Positions 33,100-41,260 of a stretch of 64,000 nucleotides of DNA are shown piece by piece. A program made the translations under genes and the position numbers. A model generated the notes under the pieces. It was not told the origin of the DNA. It was given only the letters and a program-made list of their open reading frames with translations, and ran no database searches. Origin of the DNA: Cronobacter condimenti 1330 (lineage in GTDB: Bacteria > Pseudomonadota > Gammaproteobacteria > Enterobacterales > Enterobacteriaceae); NCBI RefSeq assembly GCF_001277255.1, contig NZ_CP012264.1, positions 930,001 through 994,000 on the forward strand. The letters are read 5' to 3'. Positions within the stretch are counted from its first letter, which is position 1. Each line of letters starts with the position of its first letter.

Positions 33100-33854
33100 C
33101 AGACCAGTCTCCGTTTGTGCCACACCGGCTCGCGGGTGACGGTGTGATATGGGGCTCTGTCCAGCGTGTAGGCCATCGTCATGGCATCCAGCATGCTCCA
33201 GAGGATGTCGAGCTTAAACTGTAAAATCTCAAGCATCCGCTGTTGGCGCTCCAGCGTATTGCAGTACTCCAGCGCAAGCGACAGCCCGTGTTCCACGTCG
33301 CGGCGCGCCTGGCTTAAGCGGCTGCGGAAATAGTCATAGCCTTCTGCTTCAATCCAGGTGTAGTGCTGCGGCCAGCTGTCGAGACGCGCCTGATGAATTT
33401 GCGGGGCGAAGAGTTCGGTGAGCGAACTGCACGCGGCTTCTTCCCAGCAGGCGCGGCGGGCGAAGTTCACATACGCATCTACCGCAAAGCGCACGCCCGG
33501 CAGGACGCGCTCCTCCGAGAGTAGCGACTCGCGCGACAGCCCGACCGCTTCGCCAAGACGCAGCCAGGCTTCGATACCGCCTTCGCTGCCGTCGAAACCA
33601 TCATGATCCAGAATGCGCTGCACCCACTGGCGGCGCACATCCGGGTGCGGACAGTTCGCCATAATGGCGGCGTCCTTGATGGGAATACTGGTCTGGTAGT
33701 AAAACCGGTTCGCCACCCAGCCCTGGATCTGCTCGCGGGTCGCCTCGCCGTTATGCATGGCGATGTGATAAGGGTGGTGAATATGATAAAACGCGCCTTT
33801 AGCGCGCAGCGCCGCTTCGAACTCGTCGGGCGTCAGCAGTCGTTGCTCGGTCAT
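33099..33854 (-). CDS. pqqC: PqqC, pyrroloquinoline-quinone synthase
   Basis: Cofactor-free oxidase performing the final ring closure and eight-electron oxidation to PQQ. The 251-residue all-helical protein shows family motifs HIHHPYHIAMHNG, YQTSIPIKDAAI and the C-terminal DILWSMLDAMTMAY. Ends in an ATGA overlap with pqqD; 8 bases separate it from pqqB. Confidence 0.97.
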   Translation of the reverse strand: MTEQRLLTPDEFEAALRAKGAFYHIHHPYHIAMHNGEATREQIQGWVANRFYYQTSIPIKDAAIMANCPHPDVRRQWVQRILDHDGFDGSEGGIEAWLRLGEAVGLSRESLLSEERVLPGVRFAVDAYVNFARRACWEEAACSSLTELFAPQIHQARLDSWPQHYTWIEAEGYDYFRSRLSQARRDVEHGLSLALEYCNTLERQQRMLEILQFKLDILWSMLDAMTMAYTLDRAPYHTVTREPVWHKRRLV

Positions 33855-33862
33855 AAAGCCTC

Positions 33863-34771
33863 TTATAGCGCGATAACCATCCCGTCGTGGCTCACCTCAA
33901 TGCCCTGCTGGTGCAGGGACTGGCGCTCCGCCGAGTCCTCGTTGAGGATAGGGTTGGTGTTATTAATATGGATAAGAATTTTGCGCTCTGCGGGCAGACG
34001 CGCCAGCAGCGCCGCCAGCCCCTGTTCTTCAGAAAGCGCCAGATGGCCCATCGCTTTGCCGGTATTCTGGCCGACGCCTGCGGCAGCAAGCTCATTGTCG
34101 CGCCACAGGGTGCCGTCAATCAGCAGCACGTCGGCGCGCTCAAGCCACGGCATAATGGCGTCATCCGGCTCGCCAAGCCCTGGCGCGTAGAGCAGGCGCT
34201 TACCGCCTTCCTCTTCAATAAACAGCGCCACGTTATGGCCCGGCAGCGGACGGTCGCGGTAAGGCGAGTAGGGCGGCGCGTTGCTTAGCAGCGGAATGGC
34301 GGTGAAATGCACCCCCGGACAGACCCGGACCTGAAAGCGCGCCAGCGGCGCGATAGGGTGATGAATCAGCCCGCCATTCCAGTGGGAAAGCATCGGGAAG
34401 ACCGGAAAACCGGTGCTGAGATCCTCATGCACTTCCGGCGTACACCAGACGTGGTGTGGGCAGCCTTCACGTAAATTGAGTAATCCCGCGCTGTGGTCTA
34501 TCTGGCTGTCGGTGAGAATAATCGCGCCGATGCCGGTGCCGCGCAGCACCCCAGGATTATGCAATTCGGGTGAGGCGAGAAGCTGGTGGCAAATATCGGG
34601 CGAGACGTTGCACAGCACCCAGTTTTTACCGTCGTCGCTCACGGCGATGGAGGACTGGGTACGCCTGGAGGTTTTCATCGTGCCGTTACGCACGCCCTGG
34701 CAGTTGGCGCAGTTGCAGTTCCACTGAGGGAAACCGCCGCCCGCCGCCGAGCCGAGAACTTTGATCTGCAT
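33863..34771 (-). CDS. pqqB: PqqB, metallo-beta-lactamase-fold hydroxylase
   Basis: Iron-dependent hydroxylase acting on the Glu-Tyr intermediate of PQQ synthesis. The 302 residues begin MQIKVLGSAAGGGFPQWNCNCANC with the conserved Cys-rich loop, followed by ILTDSQIDHSAGLLNL (the altered metallo-beta-lactamase HxHxDH region) and ILIHINNTNPIL. It follows pqqA across a hairpin that probably limits read-through. Confidence 0.97.
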   Translation of the reverse strand: MQIKVLGSAAGGGFPQWNCNCANCQGVRNGTMKTSRRTQSSIAVSDDGKNWVLCNVSPDICHQLLASPELHNPGVLRGTGIGAIILTDSQIDHSAGLLNLREGCPHHVWCTPEVHEDLSTGFPVFPMLSHWNGGLIHHPIAPLARFQVRVCPGVHFTAIPLLSNAPPYSPYRDRPLPGHNVALFIEEEGGKRLLYAPGLGEPDDAIMPWLERADVLLIDGTLWRDNELAAAGVGQNTGKAMGHLALSEEQGLAALLARLPAERKILIHINNTNPILNEDSAERQSLHQQGIEVSHDGMVIAL

Positions 34772-34787
34772 GTGTCAAACCGGAAAG

Positions 34788-34823
34788 GATAAAAGAGAAA
34801 AGGTGCCCGCATGACGCGGGCAC
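34788..34823 (-). terminator. Attenuating terminator between pqqA and pqqB
   Basis: GTGCCCGC at 34803-34810 pairs with GCGGGCAC at 34816-34823 around a 5-base loop. On the minus strand this is followed by a T-rich tract. It lies 6 bases after the pqqA stop and likely lets pqqA be expressed above the enzymes. Confidence 0.75.
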
Positions 34824-34829
34824 GGGCGA

Positions 34830-34907
34830 TTAACGGTTGGAAATGTACAGCGTCACTTCCAGACCCAGACGCAGGTCAACAAACGCAGGTTTAGTCCACA
34901 TAGTCAT
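34830..34907 (-). CDS. pqqA: PqqA, ribosomal precursor peptide of PQQ
   Basis: A 25-residue peptide (23 if the second ATG is used) ending GLEVTLYISNR. E17 and Y21, spaced E-x3-Y, are the residues crosslinked to build PQQ. The first ATG at 34907 has a GAGGAG ribosome site 7 bases upstream, which decides the start. Too short to appear in normal gene calls. First gene of the pqq operon. Confidence 0.95.
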   Translation of the reverse strand: MTMWTKPAFVDLRLGLEVTLYISNR

Positions 34908-35016
34908 AGTCTTACTCCTCATATAACGGGTGGTTGTGCCACCATGATCAAACCGATTACCGGCGCGCCTATGTTGCGGAAATGTGATCCAGATCGCAAC
35001 TTAAAAGGGTAACCAT

Positions 35017-36075
35017 TTATCGCAGCTCCCCCCAGGCGAGCCTGAGCGCGCGTAACCAGTTACGCCAGGCGAGTTTTTCAAGCAGCGAGGCGTCAAAGCC
35101 TGCCGTCGCCAGCGCCTGCATCAGACGCGGCAAACCGGTAACGTCGCCCATCGCATCCGGCAGGCTGATGCCATCGAAATCCGAGCCGAACGCCACGCGG
35201 TCTTCACCCAGTTTAGTAATCAGATACTCAACGTGCGTAACAATTTCAGACAATGGTGTATCGCCGTTACGCTTGCCGTCCGCGCGCAAAAAGGCGGTAC
35301 CGAAGTTGACGCCGACCAGGCCGTCGCTCTCTTTGATGGCGGCCAGTTGCTCATCGGTGAGGTTGCGCGGCTGAGCGCACAGCGCATGGGCATTAGAGTG
35401 CGTCGCCACGAGCGGCCCGCCACCAATCGCGGCGGTATCGAAAAATGCCTTCTGGTTCATATGTGAAACATCCACCAGAATGTGATGCTCGCGACACGCG
35501 CGGATAAGCGCTTTGCCCGCAGGCGTTAGCCCGGCGCCGGTATCCGGCGAGCCGGGGAACGGCCCACTAACGCCTTCGCCAAACACGTTCGGGGTGTTCC
35601 AGAACGGCCCGATGCTGCGTACGCCCTGTGCAATAAAGTGCTCCAGCGGCTCCAGCTGCGCGTTGAGTGCCTGGGCGCCTTCGATATGCAGCACCAGCGC
35701 GACCACGTCATCCGCCATGCATTGTTCGATATCCGCGACCGTATGGCAGACGCGCATTTTCCCGCCGGAGGCCTGCGCCATCTGGTGAAAGAGCCCAATC
35801 TGCGCCTCGGTAATGGCGAGCGGATCGTGCATCGATTCGGCATCCGCCAGCGGCAGATTGCGCATCTGCGCGACATACTCCGGCGGCGGCACAAACACCG
35901 CAAAAAGCCCACCCGCAAAGCCACCCTGGCGCATACGCGGATAATCCAGATGGCCGCCATCAAGGCCATTGAACACCTCATCAAGCGGTGCGCCTTCCGC
36001 ACGCAGCCACAGGCGCAGCAGTAGATCGTTATGGCCGTCAAACACGGGCGGAAGAGATAAGTCAGGGGCGTGCAT
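35017..36075 (-). CDS. Membrane dipeptidase (M19, renal dipeptidase family)
   Basis: Binuclear zinc dipeptidase of the M19 family. The 352 residues show the metal ligands HxD at H15-D17 (FDGHNDLL), a bridging Glu in VLHIEGAQAL, and the His motifs VDVSHMNQKAF and VATHSNAHAL. Genes of this family often flank pqq clusters, so a role in processing PqqA-derived peptides is possible but not established. It sits upstream of pqqA on the same strand. Confidence 0.88.
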   Translation of the reverse strand: MHAPDLSLPPVFDGHNDLLLRLWLRAEGAPLDEVFNGLDGGHLDYPRMRQGGFAGGLFAVFVPPPEYVAQMRNLPLADAESMHDPLAITEAQIGLFHQMAQASGGKMRVCHTVADIEQCMADDVVALVLHIEGAQALNAQLEPLEHFIAQGVRSIGPFWNTPNVFGEGVSGPFPGSPDTGAGLTPAGKALIRACREHHILVDVSHMNQKAFFDTAAIGGGPLVATHSNAHALCAQPRNLTDEQLAAIKESDGLVGVNFGTAFLRADGKRNGDTPLSEIVTHVEYLITKLGEDRVAFGSDFDGISLPDAMGDVTGLPRLMQALATAGFDASLLEKLAWRNWLRALRLAWGELR

Positions 36076-36487
36076 CGGCGCTCCAAAGTAAAAAAATGGT
36101 TAACTTATTGTGGCATGGGGGGAAGGTCGCGTGCTTAAACGTGGGTGCGGTTTGGGAAGCGGCGTTGAGAGGAGTATATCAACGCCGGTAGGCGACATTT
36201 GCCTTTAGCGCGTCTGTTGTAGATTTCCGTCTGCGGTTTGTAAGGTAATATCGTCCTCTATGCGGTATTTAGTGTCTCCGCTTTGGGTTTTACTGGGATC
36301 GTCAATAATTCTCTTTTTCCGCGTAACTCACGTTTAAATATGATAAGTACGACTATACATCGCACTTATCATCAGCTTGATGAATTTAGTGAATGCAATA
36401 TATATAGTTTAGTAAAACGCATCACTACGATCTATAGGAAACATGATGATTTTAAGGCGGTAAATGATGATTTTAAATGAAAGCGTA
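36076..36487. other. AT-rich intergenic region with operator-like repeats
   Basis: No convincing gene. TGATAAGT at 36341-36348 is inverted as ACTTATCA at 36364-36371. A 13-base direct repeat ATGATGATTTTAA occurs at 36443-36455 and 36464-36476, exactly 21 bases apart. A short AT-rich frame at 36283-36480 spans these repeats and is unlikely to be coding. Confidence 0.5.
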
Positions 36488-36515
36488 TTTGAAGCGCTTT
36501 AAAAGTTAGTATAAT
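36488..36515 (+). promoter_or_regulatory. Promoter of the DUF3289 cassette
   Basis: A TATAAT at 36510-36515 with a TTTGAA at 36488-36493, 16 bases apart, lies 37 bases before the DUF3289 start codon and just after the 21-base-spaced direct repeats. Confidence 0.55.
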
Positions 36516-36552
36516 GACTGTTCACTGAGTTGATTTACAAGGAGATGTTTCA

Positions 36553-37355
36553 ATGAGTGGATTAATGCGACCATTAACTATTTTACCAGCAAAAAACCTT
36601 TTAATGATCGGAACGCCGATGATATGAAATGCGGCGATCTTGATGAACAAACCCTTAAAAGACGTTTCAAACTTTATCAGGTATCACCCTTTATTGATTA
36701 TTGTACTTATCGCTCGCCTTACGATCATCCCGCTTTACGTCACCTTGCACCTTATACTAAAGAAAGAGTCATTGAAATGCTCTTTGCTGATATGAAAACG
36801 CAGTCTGGCACTTTTTCTTTTACAGGAGCCTACAAGGGGCTTATCAGTAAATTAATAGATCACATGCATTATAAAGATGGCGCTGATTACAGTGATTTGC
36901 AGATGAATCAAGCGTATAAGAAAATCATACTGAACGATAAAACGGATGATAGTATTCTGAATATCATAAAAGAGGTTTTGGATAGCTTTGATTATAAAAA
37001 GTTTGAATTAACGCCACAGGCATTCTCCTTGTATATCCCACGGGGTCGCTTGCCTAAATTTACCGGCTGGCAAGCCTGTATTAATGGGTTAGGGGTTTCG
37101 ATACATGATGTTAATAGTACTGAGATTAGCATTGAGTCGCTTACTTTAGACGCTGGGAAGTATACTGCGATTGTTCGTTTTAAGGCACAGGATCATTTTG
37201 GACTCGATACTGATGATATCAGTAAAACACAGTTTAGTGCCTTCACCTTTTTCAGGATCTGGTTTGTGCTACAACGTTTTAATCGGTTTGCCTTTAAGCC
37301 ATTTTTTACTAATTTTGAAGCGAAAGTGACATTAACAGGTAAATGTAATGCTTAA
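36553..37355 (+). pseudogene. DUF3289-family protein, frameshifted at a T run
   Basis: DUF3289 proteins are common in T6SS effector cassettes; function uncertain. ATG at 36553, after AAGGAG, encodes MSGLMRPLTI then drifts into TGA within 25 codons. The run TTTT at 36581-36584 needs one more T to continue as IFTSKKPFNDRNADDMKCGD, joining the frame that ends at 37355. That long part (243 residues from ATG 36624) has the family motifs KTQSGTFSFTGAY, LPKFTGWQACINGLGVSIHD and DHFGLDTDDI...FRIWFVLQRF. A protein starting internally at 36624 or a sequencing error are the alternatives. Confidence 0.65.
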
Positions 37356-37791
37356 AAAAGTCTTTTTTACTGTGTTTATTTTCTGCCTCGCATGGTTGGT
37401 TTGGCGTTTAATTGCGCCTGCGAAAGTTATTAGGGTTGATGGCAGTGCTATATATGTAGAAAATCTGCCCATGACCAGCAAAGGCAAAATAAGCTGGTGG
37501 AAGGAAAATGAACGTCGCTTTCAGGATCAGTATGGTCTTATCAAAAATAAAGAGAATTTTTATGTGATAGTAATGAACTTTGAGGGCTATACAAGTTTGC
37601 CAACTGGCAGTAATGATGGCTCGGTTGACGATTACCATTGCTTTGATGACATAAAAGAAAAAGAGCGTTGTATTTATAATGATATTGCTTTAATGATTCA
37701 TGGTAATGTCAATGAAACAGTTTTTTACGGTGTCGATAAGAAAATGTACATTGAAACGCCTGATGGTAAGCTGACGCTGCGGGAGGAATAA
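37348..37791 (+). CDS. DUF943-family membrane-anchored protein
   Basis: A 147-residue protein with one N-terminal transmembrane helix (VFFTVFIFCLAWLVWRLI) followed by a soluble domain with the DUF943 pattern: VENLPMTSKGKISWWKENERRFQDQYGLI, YHCFDDIKEKERCIYND and a beta-rich end. DUF943 proteins frequently accompany DUF3289 genes and have been regarded as possible immunity proteins. Start overlaps the DUF3289 stop by 8 bases. Low GC like its partner. Confidence 0.8.
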   Translation: MLKKVFFTVFIFCLAWLVWRLIAPAKVIRVDGSAIYVENLPMTSKGKISWWKENERRFQDQYGLIKNKENFYVIVMNFEGYTSLPTGSNDGSVDDYHCFDDIKEKERCIYNDIALMIHGNVNETVFYGVDKKMYIETPDGKLTLREE

Positions 37792-37792
37792 T

Positions 37793-37829
37793 GGTAAACC
37801 TCTGCGCATCGTATGTGCAGAGGTTTACC
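37793..37829. repeat. Perfect 13-bp inverted repeat after the DUF943 gene
   Basis: GGTAAACCTCTGC at 37793-37805 is perfectly inverted at 37817-37829, loop 11 bases. It lies between two convergent genes. No U-tract follows on either strand, so it is a strong hairpin of uncertain function. Confidence 0.7.
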
Positions 37830-37839
37830 TGCGTGCGGT

Positions 37840-38034
37840 TTATTTGCTAAATTTCACATACGAAGGCACATATTTCACAAACCAATACAATACATGTATC
37901 AGCCACATAAAGGTCAATGGGCCGGCATACTCGGGAACAATAAAATCAAAAATAACGGCGCCGAGCACAATAAATAAAATGGCGACGTAATGTAAGTACG
38001 GTTCGACGAAAAAGAAAATGATTTTTTTCAGCAC
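37840..38034 (-). CDS. Small inner membrane protein, unknown
   Basis: A 64-residue, mostly hydrophobic product with two predicted transmembrane helices (about residues 13-33 and 38-56) and basic ends (MLKKII, KYVPSYVKFSK). No family is recognised. It lies in the AT-rich accessory block, convergent with the DUF943 gene. Length and composition fit a real small membrane protein, but conservation was not checked. Confidence 0.5.
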   Translation of the reverse strand: MLKKIIFFFVEPYLHYVAILFIVLGAVIFDFIVPEYAGPLTFMWLIHVLYWFVKYVPSYVKFSK

Positions 38035-38145
38035 TGCACTTTTCCTTATTTATCTCTCGTCCCGCGTTTCGGTTATTCTACACGTACCCGGCGCATTTCG
38101 CTTCCCTGTACTACCCTTTATTTTTAACCTGTTGGAGGAGGCACA

Positions 38146-38442
38146 ATGACACAGCCGCATCTGATCGACACACTGGAATTTGGGCCGGAAAACGCGCCTG
38201 AGTGTAAATATGAAATTTACGGCGAGGATGACAAACAGCCACAATACGCCACGCGCTTTGTGCGCGACGACAGCGGCGAATGGCAACCGCAGCAGGATGA
38301 GATCCGCTTCGCTGCACAGCAGGAGCAGCAGGCCGCCAGCAGCACGATGGATTATGGCTATAGCGATGGCGCACCGGAACTGCGTGATTTACTGGCAGAG
38401 GCGAAAGAGCATTGCGAGCGGGACTGGCAGTCTCGGCAATAA
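38146..38442 (+). CDS. Small acidic hypothetical protein
   Basis: A 98-residue, Gln- and acid-rich soluble product (MTQPHLIDTLEFGPEN...QQDEIRFAAQQEQQAASS). A GGAGGAGG ribosome site is well placed before the ATG. GC content is back to backbone level. Two terminal helical segments are likely (RFAAQQEQQAA and LRDLLAEAKEHCERDWQ). No domain is recognised; it may be a conserved small cytosolic protein of this genus. Confidence 0.6.
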   Translation: MTQPHLIDTLEFGPENAPECKYEIYGEDDKQPQYATRFVRDDSGEWQPQQDEIRFAAQQEQQAASSTMDYGYSDGAPELRDLLAEAKEHCERDWQSRQ

Positions 38443-38472
38443 AACGGCCCCGCGTATGCGGGGCACGATTTT
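38441..38472. terminator. Bidirectional terminator
   Basis: GCCCCGC-GTAT-GCGGGGC is a 7-bp stem with T-rich tracts outward on both strands, between the small acidic protein and the transporter. Confidence 0.7.
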
Positions 38473-39865
38473 AAAGATGTACGCCTTCGCTTTTTAACCT
38501 TGCCGGGGCAGAAGGTGAGAATTTGCCCTGGCTAAGATCCTGCACAACCGCGTTCATGGTGGATTCATTCAGACGGTAGAAGCGGATGGCGAGCGCGGTG
38601 ATGACGTAAAAGACGGACGGGATCACCGTGAACAACATGACGATACCCTGGATGGCACCCGCCGATTGCGTCTGGCCATTTGCCGTGTAGCCATAAAACG
38701 CCAGCACCCAGCCGAGAACTGCGCCGCCCACCGCCACACCCAGTTTAATCACGAAAATATTGGCCGCGACATTCATACCGGTAATACGCCTGCGCGTTTT
38801 CCATTCTCCGTAGTTATTCGCATCGGTAATCATCGACCATTGCAGTGCGCCGTTGGCACCCTGCACTACCGAAATCGCCACGTAGAGAATAAACGGCGCG
38901 ACCCAGACGCTGACCGGCGCGAACAGGCAAACCACGCCCAGCAACGCGTTAAGCATGTTTATCCAGAAGGAGAGACGGATTTTACAAAAGCGTGTGCCGA
39001 GCGGTTTCGCAAGCAGGCTGCCTGCCATAGAGGCGAACATCGCGCCGAGCATAAACAGCGACACGATATCGGCGCCCTTATTCAGCACATAATTGACGTA
39101 ATAGACCACCACACCGTTGCGCACGACCAGTGCCACCAGCATCGCGAAGTTATAAACCGACAAAATCCGCCACTGATCATTTTTGAAGAGAATTTTGACA
39201 TCGCGGGCGATATTCAAATTCTCTTCCTGAATAGGCTGGACGCGCTCGCGGGTCGTGAGGAAGCAGAGAATAAACATGATGCAGCCAACAACGCCAAATA
39301 CCGCCATTGCGGCCTGGATACCGCTTACGCGATCGCCCGGAAATAAAAAATCGGCGAACGGTAAAATCAGCGCTGACCCCAACGCGCCGCCAATCGGCGT
39401 TATTGCGAAGCGGTAAGACTGCAGCGATAAATTCTCCTGCGGATCGGACGTTAACGCCGCCCCCAGCGAGCAATAAGGAATATTTATCGCCGTATACATC
39501 AGCGTCATAAAGATATACGCAGCGACGGCATACACGATTTTGCCGGTATCTGAAAATGCCGGAATGGAATACACCAGCACGCAGCTCACCGCGAACGGCA
39601 CGCAAATGGCGAGCAAATAGGGGCGGAAACGGCCCCAGCGGGTATTCGTGGCATCGGCGATAGCGCCCATAATCGGGTCGGTGATGGCGTCAAGAATGCG
39701 CACCAGCAAAAACATGGTGCCCATGACCGCCGGCGGCAGGCCGTAAATATCGGTATAAAACCAGGCGAGTATAGCGACGGAGGAATCGAACACGATATGG
39801 CTTGCGGCATCGCCGAGGCTATATCCGACCTTTTCCCGGATGGATAATCGTTGTGTAGTGGACAT
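38471..39865 (-). CDS. GPH-family sugar:cation symporter
   Basis: A 464-residue, 12-helix transporter of the glycoside-pentoside-hexuronide family. The N-terminal motif LSIREKVGYSLGDAASHIVFDSS and the loop DAITDPIMGAIADATNTRWGRFRPYL are typical of MelB/XylP/UidB relatives. The ATG at 39865 has AGGGG upstream; the longer frame starts without one. No catabolic enzyme is encoded next to it, so substrate is unknown. Direct repeats upstream suggest a dedicated regulator, perhaps the divergent GlxA-type gene. Confidence 0.88.
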   Translation of the reverse strand: MSTTQRLSIREKVGYSLGDAASHIVFDSSVAILAWFYTDIYGLPPAVMGTMFLLVRILDAITDPIMGAIADATNTRWGRFRPYLLAICVPFAVSCVLVYSIPAFSDTGKIVYAVAAYIFMTLMYTAINIPYCSLGAALTSDPQENLSLQSYRFAITPIGGALGSALILPFADFLFPGDRVSGIQAAMAVFGVVGCIMFILCFLTTRERVQPIQEENLNIARDVKILFKNDQWRILSVYNFAMLVALVVRNGVVVYYVNYVLNKGADIVSLFMLGAMFASMAGSLLAKPLGTRFCKIRLSFWINMLNALLGVVCLFAPVSVWVAPFILYVAISVVQGANGALQWSMITDANNYGEWKTRRRITGMNVAANIFVIKLGVAVGGAVLGWVLAFYGYTANGQTQSAGAIQGIVMLFTVIPSVFYVITALAIRFYRLNESTMNAVVQDLSQGKFSPSAPARLKSEGVHL

Positions 39866-40180
39866 AACAACCCCTGTTATCAATGAGGCGGCGATGCGTG
39901 TCGACGCAATAAGCAATGGGGCCGTTTTCACATAAAGCCTTAAGCGAAACTATTGCGATATTTTTCTCCGCATTTATGTTTTTTCCTTTTTGTGATCTTT
40001 CGGGGAATGCCCGCTTCCCTTATTGCGCCATTACGATTTTTCTTACCGAAGTTATGTTTTTTGCTAATTGTGATCCCGCAAGAAATTTCGCTGTAAAAAG
40101 CGACAGATAACGCACGAGAACCGCGTGAACGGCAGGTGAGACGCAAAACGGCGCGGCGCGAACTAATTGACTTAATTTGT
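39866..40180. promoter_or_regulatory. Divergent regulatory region with a 23-base direct repeat
   Basis: Two 23-base elements at 39975-39997 and 40053-40075 match at 20 positions, both of the form TATGTTTTTT then TTGTGATC. They are 78 bases apart, between the transporter and the GlxA-type regulator genes. They look like tandem binding sites; the TGTGA end also resembles a CRP half-site. Confidence 0.55.
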
Positions 40181-41182
40181 ATGAAGCGTATTTTTCAGGA
40201 CATGAAAACCATACTGATTATCGCCCCGGAAGGGGGCATGCTGCTGGAAGCCACCGGCATCGCAGATATTTTCACCCGCGCGAACCAGCTGCGGCCTGAC
40301 AACCTGCCGGAGCCGCTCTATCGGGTTACGATCGCCACCACGCAGCCACACCACGTTGTGCATGGCGCATCGGGGATCAAGCTACTGGCAGAGCATCGTT
40401 TGTGCGATCTCGCGCCGACTACGCCGTTTGACACGGTCATCATCACCGGCAAAGGGCTGACGGAAGAAGAAGGCGAGCAGGTCGCGCAGTGGCTCGCGCA
40501 GGCGGCCCCTTATGCCCGGCGCGTGGTTTCGGTGTGCGGCGGGGCGCTTTTACTCGCGCAGGCAGGCCTGCTGGACGGGCGACGGGCCACGACCCACTGG
40601 CGAATGCTCGATACGCTCGCGACGCGTTTCCCGGCGGTCACGGTAGAGCGCGGGCCAATCTATGTGCAGGATGGCGACATCTGGACCTCGGCAGGCGTGA
40701 CCTCCGGGTTCGATCTGACGCTGGCGCTGCTGGAAGAAGACGCCGGGTTTGAGCTTGCCCGCAACGTGGCGCAGGAGCTGGTGATGTATTTGCGCCGTCC
40801 CGGCGGGCAGTCGCAGTTCAGCCGCTACTTGCTGACGCAGGCCAATACCCCCGGCCCGATTCGCGATCTCCAGGGCTGGATCCTTGAGAATCTTGGGGCC
40901 GATCTCAGCGTCGAACGTTTAGCGGGGCAGGTGGCGATGAGCCCGCGCAATTTTACCCGCGTCTTTACCCGTGAAACTGGCGTGTCGCCCGCGCGCTATG
41001 TGGAAGAGGCGCGCCTTGACGCCGCCCGTCAGCGTCTGGAACAGGGGAGCGAAAGCATCGAGCAGGTGGCGGTGCGGTGCGGTTTTGGCAGCGGGATCAA
41101 CCTGCGGCGCGTCTTTGAGCGCAATCTGCATCTCACCCCGTCTGAATATCGCGAACGCTTCTGTACCCGCGCTTTGGCGTAA
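40181..41182 (+). CDS. GlxA-family AraC-type transcriptional regulator
   Basis: A 333-residue protein with an N-terminal DJ-1/PfpI-like domain (MKTILIIAPEGGMLLEATGIADIF, SVCGGALLLAQAG with the elbow Cys) and a C-terminal AraC double helix-turn-helix (LSVERLAGQVAMSPRNFTRVFTRETG and IEQVAVRCGFGSGINLRRVF). The start is uncertain: ATG 40181 or ATG 40202, neither with a good ribosome site. It lies divergent from the sugar transporter and 78 bases before the GAPDH gene, so either may be a target. Effector unknown. Confidence 0.85.
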   Translation: MKRIFQDMKTILIIAPEGGMLLEATGIADIFTRANQLRPDNLPEPLYRVTIATTQPHHVVHGASGIKLLAEHRLCDLAPTTPFDTVIITGKGLTEEEGEQVAQWLAQAAPYARRVVSVCGGALLLAQAGLLDGRRATTHWRMLDTLATRFPAVTVERGPIYVQDGDIWTSAGVTSGFDLTLALLEEDAGFELARNVAQELVMYLRRPGGQSQFSRYLLTQANTPGPIRDLQGWILENLGADLSVERLAGQVAMSPRNFTRVFTRETGVSPARYVEEARLDAARQRLEQGSESIEQVAVRCGFGSGINLRRVFERNLHLTPSEYRERFCTRALA

Positions 41183-41260
41183 AGTGATCTAATATCGTCG
41201 TTTACGCCATTACTCCTCCGTTACACACTCTCTACAGAACGTTAACAGAGGAGCTTCATC

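Noticed and set aside
36283..36480. 65-codon AT-rich frame upstream of the DUF3289 gene
   Set aside because: Contains the phased direct repeats and inverted repeat, has no ribosome site; more likely regulatory DNA.
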